From positions 1 to 64,000 of the forward strand of contig DCXY01000010.1 of NCBI GenBank assembly GCA_002329155.1: a stretch of 64,000 nucleotides of DNA. Reading direction: 5' to 3'. This DNA is from Stenotrophomonas sp. UBA2124 (GTDB lineage: Bacteria; Pseudomonadota; Gammaproteobacteria; Xanthomonadales; Xanthomonadaceae). Positions 1 through 9,177 of this stretch are shown here, in pieces. Both the position numbers and the translations under genes were made by a program. Every line of letters starts with the position of its first letter. The first letter of the stretch is position 1. Under the pieces are notes generated by a model. That model searched no databases. It worked only from the letters and a program-made list of their open reading frames with translations, and was not told where the DNA came from.

Positions 1-626
1 CGCGAGTCGATGATCCAGCGGTAGGCCTGCAGCAGGATCGCCGGGCCCAGGTAACGCTCGCCGTTCCACCAGTAGCTCGGGCAGCTGGTCGAGCAGCAGG
101 CGCACAGGATGCACTCGTACAGGCCGTCGAGCTTCTTGCGGTCTTCCGGCGACTGCAGGCGCTCGCGGTCCGGCGGCGGCGGGGTCTGGGTGCGGATCCA
201 CGGCTTGATCGACGCGTACTGCGCATAGAAGTGGGTCAGGTCCGGTACCAGGTCCTTGACCACGTCCATGTGCGGCAGCGGGTAGATCGGCACCTCGGCC
301 TTGCCGCAATCGGAGATGGCGCGGGTGCAGGCCAGGGTGTTGGTGCCGTCGATGTTCATCGCGCACGAACCACAGATACCTTCGCGGCAGGAGCGGCGGA
401 AGGTCAGGGTCGGGTCGACTTCGTTCTTGATCTTGATCAGGGCGTCCAGAACCATCGGGCCGCACGCATCGAGATCAATCTCGTAGGTGTCGGTACGCGG
501 GTTCTGGTCGTCGTCCGGGCTCCAGCGGTAGATCTTGAAGGTGCGCGTATTCTTCGCGCCGCTCTTGGCGGGGAAGTGCTTGCCCTTGGTGATCCGGGAG
601 TTCTTCGGAAGTGCAAATTCAGCCAT
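1..626 (-). CDS. sdhB: Succinate dehydrogenase iron-sulfur subunit (partial, C-terminus outside window)
   Basis: Iron-sulfur subunit of respiratory complex II. It carries electrons from the SdhA flavin through 2Fe-2S, 4Fe-4S and 3Fe-4S clusters to the SdhCD quinone site. About 208 residues are visible from the ATG at 624-626. The 2Fe-2S ligand region reads FRRSCREGICGSCAMNIDG, followed by a second cysteine near TLACTR, and the start of the ferredoxin-type motif CILCACCSTSCP is present. The gene runs off the left edge, so the last cluster motif and the stop are not seen. It follows sdhA by 18 bp on the same strand, as the last visible gene of sdhCDAB. Confidence 0.96.
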   Translation of the reverse strand, partial: MAEFALPKNSRITKGKHFPAKSGAKNTRTFKIYRWSPDDDQNPRTDTYEIDLDACGPMVLDALIKIKNEVDPTLTFRRSCREGICGSCAMNIDGTNTLACTRAISDCGKAEVPIYPLPHMDVVKDLVPDLTHFYAQYASIKPWIRTQTPPPPDRERLQSPEDRKKLDGLYECILCACCSTSCPSYWWNGERYLGPAILLQAYRWIIDS

Positions 627-644
627 GTTCGTAGGTTCCCCGGA

Positions 645-2435
645 TCAGTAGACGCGCGGCTTCGGCGGCACCACGGACACGTCATCGCTGAGCGTGTACA
701 TGTGCACCGGGCGGTAATCGAAGCTGCACTTGCCCTTGTCGTCGACGGTGACCAGCGTGTGCTTCTGCCAGTTCACGTCGTCGCGGTCCGGGTAGTCCTC
801 GTGCGCGTGGGCGCCGCGACTTTCCTTGCGCTGTTCGGCCGAGTTGATGGTGGCCACGGCGTTGAGCAGCAGGTTGTTCAGCTCGTAGGTTTCGATCAGG
901 TCCGAGTTCCAGACCAGCGAACGGTCGGACACCTTCACGTCCTGGAACGAATCGAACACCTCGGCCATCTTCTGGCAGCCTTCCTCCAGCGTCTTGCTGG
1001 TGCGGAACACGGCGGCATCGGCCTGCATGGTGCGCTGCATGCGGTCGCGGATGACGGCGGTCGGGGTGTCGCCATTGGCGTGGCGCAGCTTGTCCAGCAG
1101 GCCCAGCGCCTTGTCGCAGGCGTCGGCCGGCAGGGTCTTGTGCGAGGCACCCGGCTTGATCGTCTCGGCGCAGCGGTTGGCCACGGCGCGGCCGAACACC
1201 ACCAGGTCGAGCAGCGAGTTGGAGCCCAGGCGGTTGGCGCCATGCACCGACACGCAGGCTGCTTCGCCAATGGCGTACAGGCCCGGCACCACGGCATCGG
1301 GGTTGTCACCGACCTTGCGCACCACTTCACCGTGGTAGTTGGTCGGGATGCCACCCATGTTGTAGTGCACGGTCGGTATGACCGGAATCGGCTCCTTGTG
1401 CACGTCCACGCCGGCGAAGATGCGGGCGCTCTCCGCGATACCCGGCAGCTTCTCGTCGATGACGCCCGGGCCGAGGTGGGTCAGGTCGAGCAGGATGTGA
1501 TCCTTGTGCTCGCCCACGCCACGGCCTTCGCGGATTTCGATGGTCATCGAACGCGACACCACGTCACGCGAGGCCAGATCCTTGTAATGCGGTGCATAGC
1601 GCTCCATGAAGCGCTCGCCATTGCTGTTGCGCAGGATGCCGCCCTCGCCTCGCACACCTTCGGTGATCAGGCAGCCGGCGCCGTAGATGCCGGTCGGGTG
1701 GAACTGCACGAACTCCATGTCCTGCAGCGGCAGGCCGGCACGGGCCACCAGGCCACCGCCGTCACCGGTACAGGTGTGCGCCGAGGTGGCGCTGAAGTAG
1801 GCACGGCCATAACCGCCGGTGGCCAGCACCACGCCCTGCGAGCGGAACAGGTGCAGGGTGCCTTCGGCCATGTCCAGGGCGAGCACGCCACGGCAGACGC
1901 CTTCGTCGTCGAAGATCAGGTCGAGTGCGAAGTACTCGATCATGAACTGCGCGTTGTGCGCCAGCGACTGCTGGTACAGGGTGTGCAGGATGGCGTGGCC
2001 GGTACGGTCGGCGGCCGCGCAGGTACGCTGCGCGGACGGACCTTCACCGTACTTGGTGGTCATGCCACCAAACGGGCGCTGGTAGATCTTGCCCTCTTCG
2101 GTGCGCGAGAACGGAACGCCGTAGTGCTCCAGCTCGATGATGGCCGGGATGGCCTCGCGGCACATGTACTCGATGGCGTCCTGGTCGCCCAGCCAGTCCG
2201 AGCCCTTGATGGTGTCGTAGAAATGGTAACGCCAGTCGTCCTCACCCATGTTGCCCAGCGCGGCGGAAATGCCGCCCTGCGCTGCAACGGTGTGCGAACG
2301 GGTCGGGAAGACCTTGGTGATGCAGACCGTCTGCAGGCCCTTTTCAGCCAGGCCGAAGGTGGCACGCAGGCCAGCGCCGCCGGCGCCGACGACCACCATG
2401 TCGACCTTGTGTTCAATGATGTTGTAAGCGGACAT
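645..2435 (-). CDS. sdhA: Succinate dehydrogenase flavoprotein subunit
   Basis: Catalytic flavoprotein of complex II, oxidising succinate to fumarate on the cytoplasmic side of the inner membrane. At 596 aa it has the usual family length. The N-terminus carries the dinucleotide fold VVVGAGGAGLRA. The covalent FAD attachment site is the histidine in RSHTVAAQGG. Typical substrate-domain motifs follow, such as EFVQFHPTGIYGAG and HGANRLGSNSLLDLVVFG. It lies 3 bp after sdhD and 18 bp before sdhB, so it is translated within the sdhCDAB unit. Confidence 0.98.
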   Translation of the reverse strand: MSAYNIIEHKVDMVVVGAGGAGLRATFGLAEKGLQTVCITKVFPTRSHTVAAQGGISAALGNMGEDDWRYHFYDTIKGSDWLGDQDAIEYMCREAIPAIIELEHYGVPFSRTEEGKIYQRPFGGMTTKYGEGPSAQRTCAAADRTGHAILHTLYQQSLAHNAQFMIEYFALDLIFDDEGVCRGVLALDMAEGTLHLFRSQGVVLATGGYGRAYFSATSAHTCTGDGGGLVARAGLPLQDMEFVQFHPTGIYGAGCLITEGVRGEGGILRNSNGERFMERYAPHYKDLASRDVVSRSMTIEIREGRGVGEHKDHILLDLTHLGPGVIDEKLPGIAESARIFAGVDVHKEPIPVIPTVHYNMGGIPTNYHGEVVRKVGDNPDAVVPGLYAIGEAACVSVHGANRLGSNSLLDLVVFGRAVANRCAETIKPGASHKTLPADACDKALGLLDKLRHANGDTPTAVIRDRMQRTMQADAAVFRTSKTLEEGCQKMAEVFDSFQDVKVSDRSLVWNSDLIETYELNNLLLNAVATINSAEQRKESRGAHAHEDYPDRDDVNWQKHTLVTVDDKGKCSFDYRPVHMYTLSDDVSVVPPKPRVY

Positions 2436-2438
2436 GTA

Positions 2439-2822
2439 TCAGTTCCCAAGCGCGATGCGGGCGACCGCGAAGATGCTGACGATCGCGCCGAGCACGGCAA
2501 CGAACTTCACCGTGGTCTGCAGGGCCAGGGCCATCAGCGAGTTGTGGATGTAATCCTCCAGCACCACCTGCAGGCCGAGCTGGGCGTGCCAGAACATGGC
2601 CACCAGGAAACCGACCAGCAGCACCGCGTTCCACGGCTTGGCCACGGTGGCCGCGGCGGTGACGTAGTCAGCGCCGATCAGGCTCAGCACCAGGCACAGG
2701 AACCAGATGGTCAGCCCGACCAGCGCGGTGGCGGTCAGGCGCTGGTGGATGAAATGCTCGGTGCCGGACTTGGAGCTGCCAAGGCCGCGCGCATTCTTGA
2801 GCGGGGTACGGAACTTGCTCAT
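2439..2822 (-). CDS. sdhD: Succinate dehydrogenase membrane anchor subunit
   Basis: Small hydrophobic anchor of complex II, 127 aa with about three membrane segments. With SdhC it binds haem b and the quinone. The start was chosen at the ATG whose first four bases overlap the sdhC stop (ATGA, 2819-2822). A longer reading exists upstream in this frame but would run back into sdhC. The family is recognised mainly from operon position, size and hydrophobicity profile, including the segment FWHAQLGLQVVLEDYIH, where HxxxGxxxVxxDY is characteristic of SdhD anchors. Confidence 0.93.
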   Translation of the reverse strand: MSKFRTPLKNARGLGSSKSGTEHFIHQRLTATALVGLTIWFLCLVLSLIGADYVTAAATVAKPWNAVLLVGFLVAMFWHAQLGLQVVLEDYIHNSLMALALQTTVKFVAVLGAIVSIFAVARIALGN

Positions 2823-3211
2823 GCGGTCGCTCCCATGCAGACGTAAGCCCAGATCAGCGCAGTGATGACCAGCGACGCGATCACCGAAATCCAGCTGCTG
2901 CGGATGAAGGTTGCCTTGGCGTAGCCGATGGCGAAGTCCTGCACGATGTGGCGGATGCCGTTGCACAGGTGGTAGGCGAAGCACCACGTCCAACCGAACA
3001 TGATCACCTTGCCGTACCAGGCGCTGGCATGGGTGGTGAAGCAGTTCCAGGACTCAGGGCCCATCATCAGGGCAAGCAACCCGCCTGCGATGATCAGGGC
3101 GCCGACAGCCAGAATGATGCCGGTGGCTCGATGCAGGATCGAGGTGGCCATCTGGATCTGCCAGCGATACACCTGCAGGTGCGGAGATAGGGGGCGGGGT
3201 CTGTTCGCCAT
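2819..3211 (-). CDS. sdhC: Succinate dehydrogenase cytochrome b556 subunit
   Basis: Membrane anchor of complex II, 130 aa with three predicted membrane helices. The family motifs are near the N-terminus (RPLSPHLQVYRW, then SILHRATG, the quinone-site Ser/Arg region) and in helix II (HLCNGIRHIVQDF, which contains the axial haem b histidine). It is first of the sdhCDAB genes and overlaps sdhD by 4 bp. A small SDHAF4-like gene lies 55 bp upstream on the same strand. Confidence 0.95.
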   Translation of the reverse strand: MANRPRPLSPHLQVYRWQIQMATSILHRATGIILAVGALIIAGGLLALMMGPESWNCFTTHASAWYGKVIMFGWTWCFAYHLCNGIRHIVQDFAIGYAKATFIRSSWISVIASLVITALIWAYVCMGATA

Positions 3212-3266
3212 TCGCTGACTCTTTGTCTCGGCTGGGCGGCGCTATGCCGCGTTGGCTCAACGCTGC

Positions 3267-3440
3267 TTAAAAATCTATGCAGCGCCCGTTTTTCTCCCAA
3301 TCGCCATATCGCACCGGATCAAGTCCGCCGCGACCACCGAATTCTTCCTGCGCCGGAGCGGCCTCGGGAAGCGGTTGCTTCTCGGGGGGCAGCGGAACTT
3401 CAGCTTCAGTCTCGGGAGTGGGGGTTGTTTGGCCTATCAT
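3267..3440 (-). CDS. SDHAF4/DUF1674-like succinate dehydrogenase assembly factor
   Basis: Short 57-aa protein whose C-terminus reads EFGGRGGLDPVRYGDWEKNGRCIDF-like in two pieces: FGGRGGLDPVRYGDWEKNGR and then CIDF. This is the hallmark of the DUF1674/SDHAF4 (Sdh8) family. Eukaryotic members bind flavinylated SdhA and help it join SdhB. The N-terminal half is Pro/Glu-rich and probably disordered. The ATG at 3438-3440 is preferred; an in-frame TTG at 3459-3461 would add seven residues. It sits 55 bp upstream of sdhC on the same strand, so co-expression with complex II is likely. The bacterial role is inferred from family and position. Confidence 0.82.
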   Translation of the reverse strand: MIGQTTPTPETEAEVPLPPEKQPLPEAAPAQEEFGGRGGLDPVRYGDWEKNGRCIDF

Positions 3441-3479
3441 GGTCGGTCTCGCAACGCACAAATTTTAGTCCCCGTTCAC

Positions 3480-4337
3480 GTGTCTGACAACCTCGCCCCG
3501 CTTTTCAATGGTTTGCGCGCGCTTTCCGAGGCGCAGATCGTGTCCCTTCGCGGCCCCGATGCGGTCGCGTTCGCCCAGGCCCAGTTCGCCAACGATGTGC
3601 CATCTCTGGCTGATGGCCATTGGCAATGGAGTGCCTGGCTCACCGCCAAGGGCCGCGTGCTGGCTGTGTTCCAGCTGTTGCGGCTGGATCCGCAGAACCT
3701 GCTGCTGGTCTGCCACGACGGCGGCGCCGAAGCGATGGCCGAGCAGCTCCGGCGCTTCGTGTTCCGCCGCAAGGTGATGATCGAGCACGCCACCGGGCTG
3801 AAGGTGAACGCGGCACTGCAGGCGCCCACACAGGCCGCGGGCGCTGTACTCGCGCAGCTGGATGGCGGCGACATCGAGCTGGACGTGGGCGGCGGCGCCC
3901 TGCCCCGCAGCCTGCGCATCAGCCAGCAAGCCGCCGAGCACGACCCGCTTGCCGAGCTGGCCTGGCGCCAGAGCGACCTGCGTTACGGGCTGCCACGGCT
4001 GGTGGAATCACAGCGCGAGCACTGGACCCCGCAGCAGTTGGGGCTTGACCGCCTGTCCGCCTACAGCGTCAAGAAAGGCTGCTACCCGGGCCAGGAAATC
4101 GTTGCCCGCACCCACTTCTTGGGCAAGGCCAAGCGCTCGCTGGCGCTGCTGGCCTGTGCAGGCGAGGCTGACCCGGGCGCGGCGGTGAACCAGGACGGCA
4201 GCGCCATCGGCAATATCGCCAGCGCCGCCGGCACACTGGCGCTGGCGGTACTGCCGCTGGAAATGGCTGAAGGCGCGCTGGAAGTTGCAGCTGCCGAGGC
4301 GCGGATTGAACCGCTGCTGGAGGGCCTGGCGCGCTGA
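3480..4337 (+). CDS. ygfZ: Folate-dependent YgfZ/GcvT-like protein (tRNA-modification/Fe-S associated)
   Basis: YgfZ/IBA57-type protein, 285 aa. It is a paralogue of aminomethyltransferase GcvT that uses tetrahydrofolate and supports Fe-S enzymes such as MiaB-type tRNA modification. The diagnostic YgfZ signature is KKGCYPGQEIVARTHFLGKAKR (given here as a motif around residues 196-218). The reading frame is open further upstream, but homology-like sequence begins at the GTG at 3480 (VSDNLAPLFNGLRAL), only 39 bp from the divergent SDHAF4-like start. No good Shine-Dalgarno is visible, so the start is moderately certain. Confidence 0.92.
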   Translation: MSDNLAPLFNGLRALSEAQIVSLRGPDAVAFAQAQFANDVPSLADGHWQWSAWLTAKGRVLAVFQLLRLDPQNLLLVCHDGGAEAMAEQLRRFVFRRKVMIEHATGLKVNAALQAPTQAAGAVLAQLDGGDIELDVGGGALPRSLRISQQAAEHDPLAELAWRQSDLRYGLPRLVESQREHWTPQQLGLDRLSAYSVKKGCYPGQEIVARTHFLGKAKRSLALLACAGEADPGAAVNQDGSAIGNIASAAGTLALAVLPLEMAEGALEVAAAEARIEPLLEGLAR

Positions 4338-4375
4338 GCCGCGCCGCTGGGCTGCAGCTGCCGTTGATAGCGCGG

Positions 4376-4405
4376 TCCCGGGTGCGCTGCGCTTACCCGG
4401 GCTAC
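4376..4405 (-). repeat. GTAG-tailed palindromic repeat (REP-like), single copy
   Basis: A stem of CCCGGGT/ACCCGGG around a loop containing GCGCTGCGCTT, ending in CTAC on the plus strand (GTAG when read on minus). The same unit recurs four times near 47.3-48.0 kb. It lies between the converging ygfZ and ABC ATPase genes. It resembles the GTAG-type REPs described in Stenotrophomonas. Confidence 0.75.
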
Positions 4406-4439
4406 CGATTCCACACCCGCACTACGGGCCTGCCGGGTT

Positions 4440-5543
4440 TCAGGCGGCCTGCTGCAGGGCTTCGATGCGCTCGCCGCTGGCGATGTCGAAGAAATGCAGG
4501 ACGGCCGAATTCACCGCAACGGCAATCTGCCCGCCCACTGCCGGCAGCGCCTGCGGTGGCACCCGCATCACCAGCCCCTGCCCTGCGTGCTGCAGGTTGA
4601 CGAAAATCTCGTTGCCTACCGGCTCCAACCCTTCGATATGCGCCTGGAACGCCATCGCACCCGTTGCCGGCTGCAGGTGTTCAGGGCGAACCCCGACCGC
4701 GAGTTCGCGGCCATTCCAGTCAGCACCCAGCGCGATCGCACCCAAGGGCAGCTCACTGCCATCCGCCAGCCGCAGCCACGCACTGCCAGCGGCGTCCAGC
4801 CGCAACACGCCCCGCAGCACGTTCATGGCCGGGCTGCCAAGAAAACCGGCGACGAACAGATTGGCCGGGCGCTCATACAACGCCATCGGCGTGTCGATCT
4901 GCTGCACCACGCCTTCGTTGAGCACCACGATGCGCTGGCCCAGCGTCATGGCTTCCACCTGGTCGTGGGTAACGTAAATCATGGTTGTGCCCAGCTTGCG
5001 GTGCAGCTGTGCAATCTCGGTGCGTACCGAATGGCGCAGCTTGGCATCCAGGTTGGACAGCGGCTCGTCCAGCAGGAACACCGCCGGCTCGCGCACCAAT
5101 GCACGGCCCAGCGCCACACGCTGGCGTTGCCCGCCGGACATCGCCCGCGGCAGCTTGTCCAGCATGCCGGTCAGCCCCAGCGCCTCGGCCGCGCCCTGGA
5201 TGCGCCGCTGCACTTCGTTCTTGTCATGGCCACGCAACTTCAGGCCGAAGGCCAGGTTCTCGGCCACGGTCATATGCGGGTACAGCGCATAGTTCTGGAA
5301 CACCATGGCGATGTCGCGGTCCTTGGGCGCCACGTCGTTGACCACGCGCTCGCCGATGCTCAGGGTGCCACCGCTGATCTCCTCCAGCCCCGCCACCATT
5401 CGCAGCAGTGTGGACTTGCCGCAACCCGACGGTCCCACCAGCACCATCAGCTCGCCATCGGCGATATCGAACGTGGCCCCCTGCACGGCCACCTGGCCGT
5501 TGTCGTAGACCTTGCGCACATCCTGGAACCGCACCTTGGCCAT
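4440..5543 (-). CDS. Sugar ABC transporter ATP-binding protein (MalK/UgpC family)
   Basis: Nucleotide-binding subunit, 367 aa, of a CUT1-type carbohydrate importer. It shows Walker A GPSGCGKST, the Q-loop in FQNYALYPHMTV, the signature MSGGQRQRVALGRA, Walker B VFLLDEPLSNLDA and the switch histidine in VTHDQVEAMT. The C-terminal third matches the MalK-type regulatory/TOBE region. The ATG at 5541-5543 is preceded by GGAGGT five bases upstream, which fixes the start although other ATGs lie just before it. No permease is adjacent. The likely partners are the orphan permeases and binding protein at 15.2-18.2 kb, and a LacI-type palindrome lies 77 bp upstream. Confidence 0.93.
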   Translation of the reverse strand: MAKVRFQDVRKVYDNGQVAVQGATFDIADGELMVLVGPSGCGKSTLLRMVAGLEEISGGTLSIGERVVNDVAPKDRDIAMVFQNYALYPHMTVAENLAFGLKLRGHDKNEVQRRIQGAAEALGLTGMLDKLPRAMSGGQRQRVALGRALVREPAVFLLDEPLSNLDAKLRHSVRTEIAQLHRKLGTTMIYVTHDQVEAMTLGQRIVVLNEGVVQQIDTPMALYERPANLFVAGFLGSPAMNVLRGVLRLDAAGSAWLRLADGSELPLGAIALGADWNGRELAVGVRPEHLQPATGAMAFQAHIEGLEPVGNEIFVNLQHAGQGLVMRVPPQALPAVGGQIAVAVNSAVLHFFDIASGERIEALQQAA

Positions 5544-5841
5544 CGCCACCTCCATCAACCGTCATCAGCAGCGCCTCGCCGGGGGCACGGGCATCGCACC
5601 ACAGCCGTCGCTGACATGCTGCAATCGTATACATCGGAAACCAGACGCACGGTGAGCATGTGCATGTGGCACCATCGGGCTGGCTTCACGCATCCGCCAC
5701 ACAGACTGCACATGCTGCTGCGGCCGGTTCGCGCATTGTTGCCGGATCATGGATGCCATCGTGATATCGCCCCACCTCCCCCTGCTGGACGCCACCACCC
5801 ATTCCTCACCCCCCGTTCCTGAGCGCCATCAATTGACAACG
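5544..5841. promoter_or_regulatory. Divergent control region between ABC ATPase and zwf
   Basis: About 300 bp with no convincing gene. It holds the LacI-type palindrome at 5620-5633, a 10-bp perfect inverted repeat (AGCATGTGCA at 5655-5664 and TGCACATGCT at 5707-5716, 42 bases apart), and the left half of a second palindrome at 5834-5847. Promoters for both divergent units must lie here, but no clear -35/-10 pair could be assigned. Confidence 0.6.
5620..5633. promoter_or_regulatory. Putative LacI-family operator before the ABC ATPase gene
   Basis: TGCAATCGTATACA is an imperfect palindrome with the central CG typical of LacI-family sites. It matches the site before lacI (23999-24012) at 11 of 14 positions. 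It lies 77 bp upstream of the ATPase start on the minus strand and about 200 bp from zwf. Binding is inferred from similarity only. Confidence 0.5.

Positions 5842-5847
<6 letters not shown>
5834..5847. promoter_or_regulatory. TGACA-type palindrome overlapping the zwf start
   Basis: TGACAACGATGTCA has arms TGACA/TGTCA about a central CG. This pattern has been reported for LacI-family NagR-type regulators in Xanthomonadales. It overlaps the upstream candidate zwf start (ATG at 5842) and ends 21 bases before the next in-frame ATG (5869). It is a different class from the palindromes at 5620 and 23999. Confidence 0.5.
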
Positions 5848-7310
<1,463 letters not shown>

Positions 7311-7314
<4 letters not shown>

Positions 7315-8318
7315 GCGCCCCCGTCAGCCAGCTGCTGGTTGCCGATATCGGCGGCACCAACGCGCGTTTCGCGCTGGCCGACCTCACCGCCAGCGTGCCG
7401 CTGGATGCGTCCAGCATCGACGAGTACCCGGTCACCCGCTTCGCTTCGCTGGCCGATGCCGCCGCCCACTACCTGCACGAGCACAACGCCAAGGCAGGCA
7501 GTGGCGTGTTCGCCGTGGCCGGGCGTGTGGACGACGATGAAGCACGCATCACCAATCACCCATGGGTGATCTCGCGCTCGCGCACCGCCGCGCAGCTGGG
7601 GTTCCGCCAGCTGCACCTGATCAACGACTTCGTCGCCCAGGCCATGTCGATCGCCCTGCTCGGCCACGACGACGTGGTGCAGGTAGGTGGTGCGGCCTGG
7701 CAGCCGGCACCTGCCGGCGCGCCGCGCAACTACTGCGTGCTTGGCCCCGGCACCGGGCTGGGCGTGGGCGGGCTGGTGGTGCGCGATGGGCGCAACTATC
7801 CGCTGGCCACCGAAGGCGGCCATGCCAGTTTCGCGCCTGCCTCGCCCGAGCAGATACGCATCCTGGAAATCCTCTCGGCGCAGTTCGGGCGGGTTTCCAA
7901 CGAGCGGCTGGTTTGCGGACCGGGCCTGGTCAACATCCACCGCGCACTCAGTGAAATGGCAGGCGAGGACCCGGGCCAGCTGCAGCCGCCCGAGGTAAGC
8001 ACGCGTGCCGCCGATGGCGACCCCGTTGCCGTGCGTGCGGTGGAAGTGTTTCTTGAGGTCTTCGGCGCCATCGCCGGTGACGCCGTGCTCGTGCAGGGCG
8101 CATGGGATGGCGTGTTCCTCACCGGTGGGCTGGTGCCCAAGCTGCTGCAGCAGCTGCAGCATTCCGGCTTCCGCCAGCGATTTGAAAGCAAGGGCCGCTT
8201 CTCCGCGACCATGTCGCAGATACCCTCAATGGCCATCATCCACCCCTGCCCCGGCCTACTTGGTGCCACCGCCTATGCGTTGGACATGCAGCGTGCCGCA
8301 CAAGGAGCTACTGCATGA
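7311..8318 (+). CDS. glk: Glucokinase
   Basis: Phosphorylates glucose to glucose 6-phosphate with ATP, supplying the adjacent zwf enzyme. It is 335 aa. The N-terminal phosphate-binding motif is VADIGGTNARFALADL, followed by the glucokinase motifs GPGTGLGVGGLV and TEGGHASFAP. The GTG start at 7311 overlaps the zwf stop (GTGA), which supports it over the longer open reading upstream. It overlaps pgl by 4 bp. Presence of glk and absence of a PTS gene nearby suggest that sugar arrives unphosphorylated, consistent with ABC uptake. Confidence 0.95.
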
Positions 8319-9034
8319 ACGCCGCTGTTTCCGACCGCATCGCACTTGTCCGCCACAGCAACGAGGAGGATTGGAGCGAAAGTGTCGCCCGGGAAATGGC
8401 AGGCATCCTGCAGCAGGAGATCAGGCAGCATGGGCGTGCGCGCATGCTGCTTTCCGGCGGCACCACACCGGCTGCGGTCTACGAAATGCTGGCCGAGCAG
8501 CCACTGGAGTGGGCACGCGTGGAGGTGGGCCTGGCCGACGAACGCTGGCTGTCGCCGCAGGACCAGGACAGCAATGCCTGGCTGGTGCGCAACAGTTTCC
8601 TCAATCTTGCCGAGGGCGTGCACTTCGATCCGCTGGTGCGTGTGGGCCGGCCCATCGCCGAATGCGTGCACACCGCCAACCTGCTTGCCGAGCACGCGCA
8701 GCCTGCGTGCATGGTGGTGCTGGGCATGGGCAACGACGGCCATACCGCCTCGCTGTTCCCCGGCTCCAAAGACCTTGAGCGGGTACTGCAGAGCCGCCAA
8801 CCCTACGCGGCACTGGATGCCAGCGGCTGCCCCGTCGCCAAGGACTGGCACCTGCGCATCACTCTCACACCGCATGGTCTGGTCCCCATCGGCAACCGCC
8901 TGCTGCTGCTGCGTGGCAAGCAGAAGCTCGACGTGCTGGAAGCAGCACTGGCCAGCAACGATGTACTGAAGTACCCGGTACTGGCGGCGGTCAACTCGCC
9001 GGGCAATCCGCTGCGGGTGCACTGGTGTGCGTGA
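8315..9034 (+). CDS. pgl: 6-phosphogluconolactonase
   Basis: Hydrolyses 6-phosphogluconolactone to 6-phosphogluconate. It is 239 aa, of the DevB/Pgl type related to glucosamine-6-phosphate isomerases. Recognisable segments are MLLSGGTTPAAVYEML near the N-terminus, LADERWLSPQDQDSNAWLVR, and GMGNDGHTASLFPGS, a hallmark of this family. The ATG overlaps the glk stop (ATGA, 8315-8318), so translation is probably coupled. The 143-bp gap to edd holds no clear gene or terminator. Confidence 0.95.
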   Translation: MNAAVSDRIALVRHSNEEDWSESVAREMAGILQQEIRQHGRARMLLSGGTTPAAVYEMLAEQPLEWARVEVGLADERWLSPQDQDSNAWLVRNSFLNLAEGVHFDPLVRVGRPIAECVHTANLLAEHAQPACMVVLGMGNDGHTASLFPGSKDLERVLQSRQPYAALDASGCPVAKDWHLRITLTPHGLVPIGNRLLLLRGKQKLDVLEAALASNDVLKYPVLAAVNSPGNPLRVHWCA

Positions 9035-9177
9035 GGGGCGGGGAACGGGGATGTGGGAACGGGGAATGATTCTCACCGTTCGCTGGAACCTCCCTTCGCT
9101 GTCCCTACCTTGCTGAAACACACCGCCCTGATCCCGCTTCCCTGTTTCCCCGCATCCCCGACATAGCCTGAAAGCCA

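Noticed and set aside
231..2846. 871-codon plus-strand open frame opposite sdhAD
   Set aside because: It is antisense to sdhB/sdhA/sdhD, is full of His/Val/Ala/Gly in a pattern that mirrors codon bias, and matches no family.
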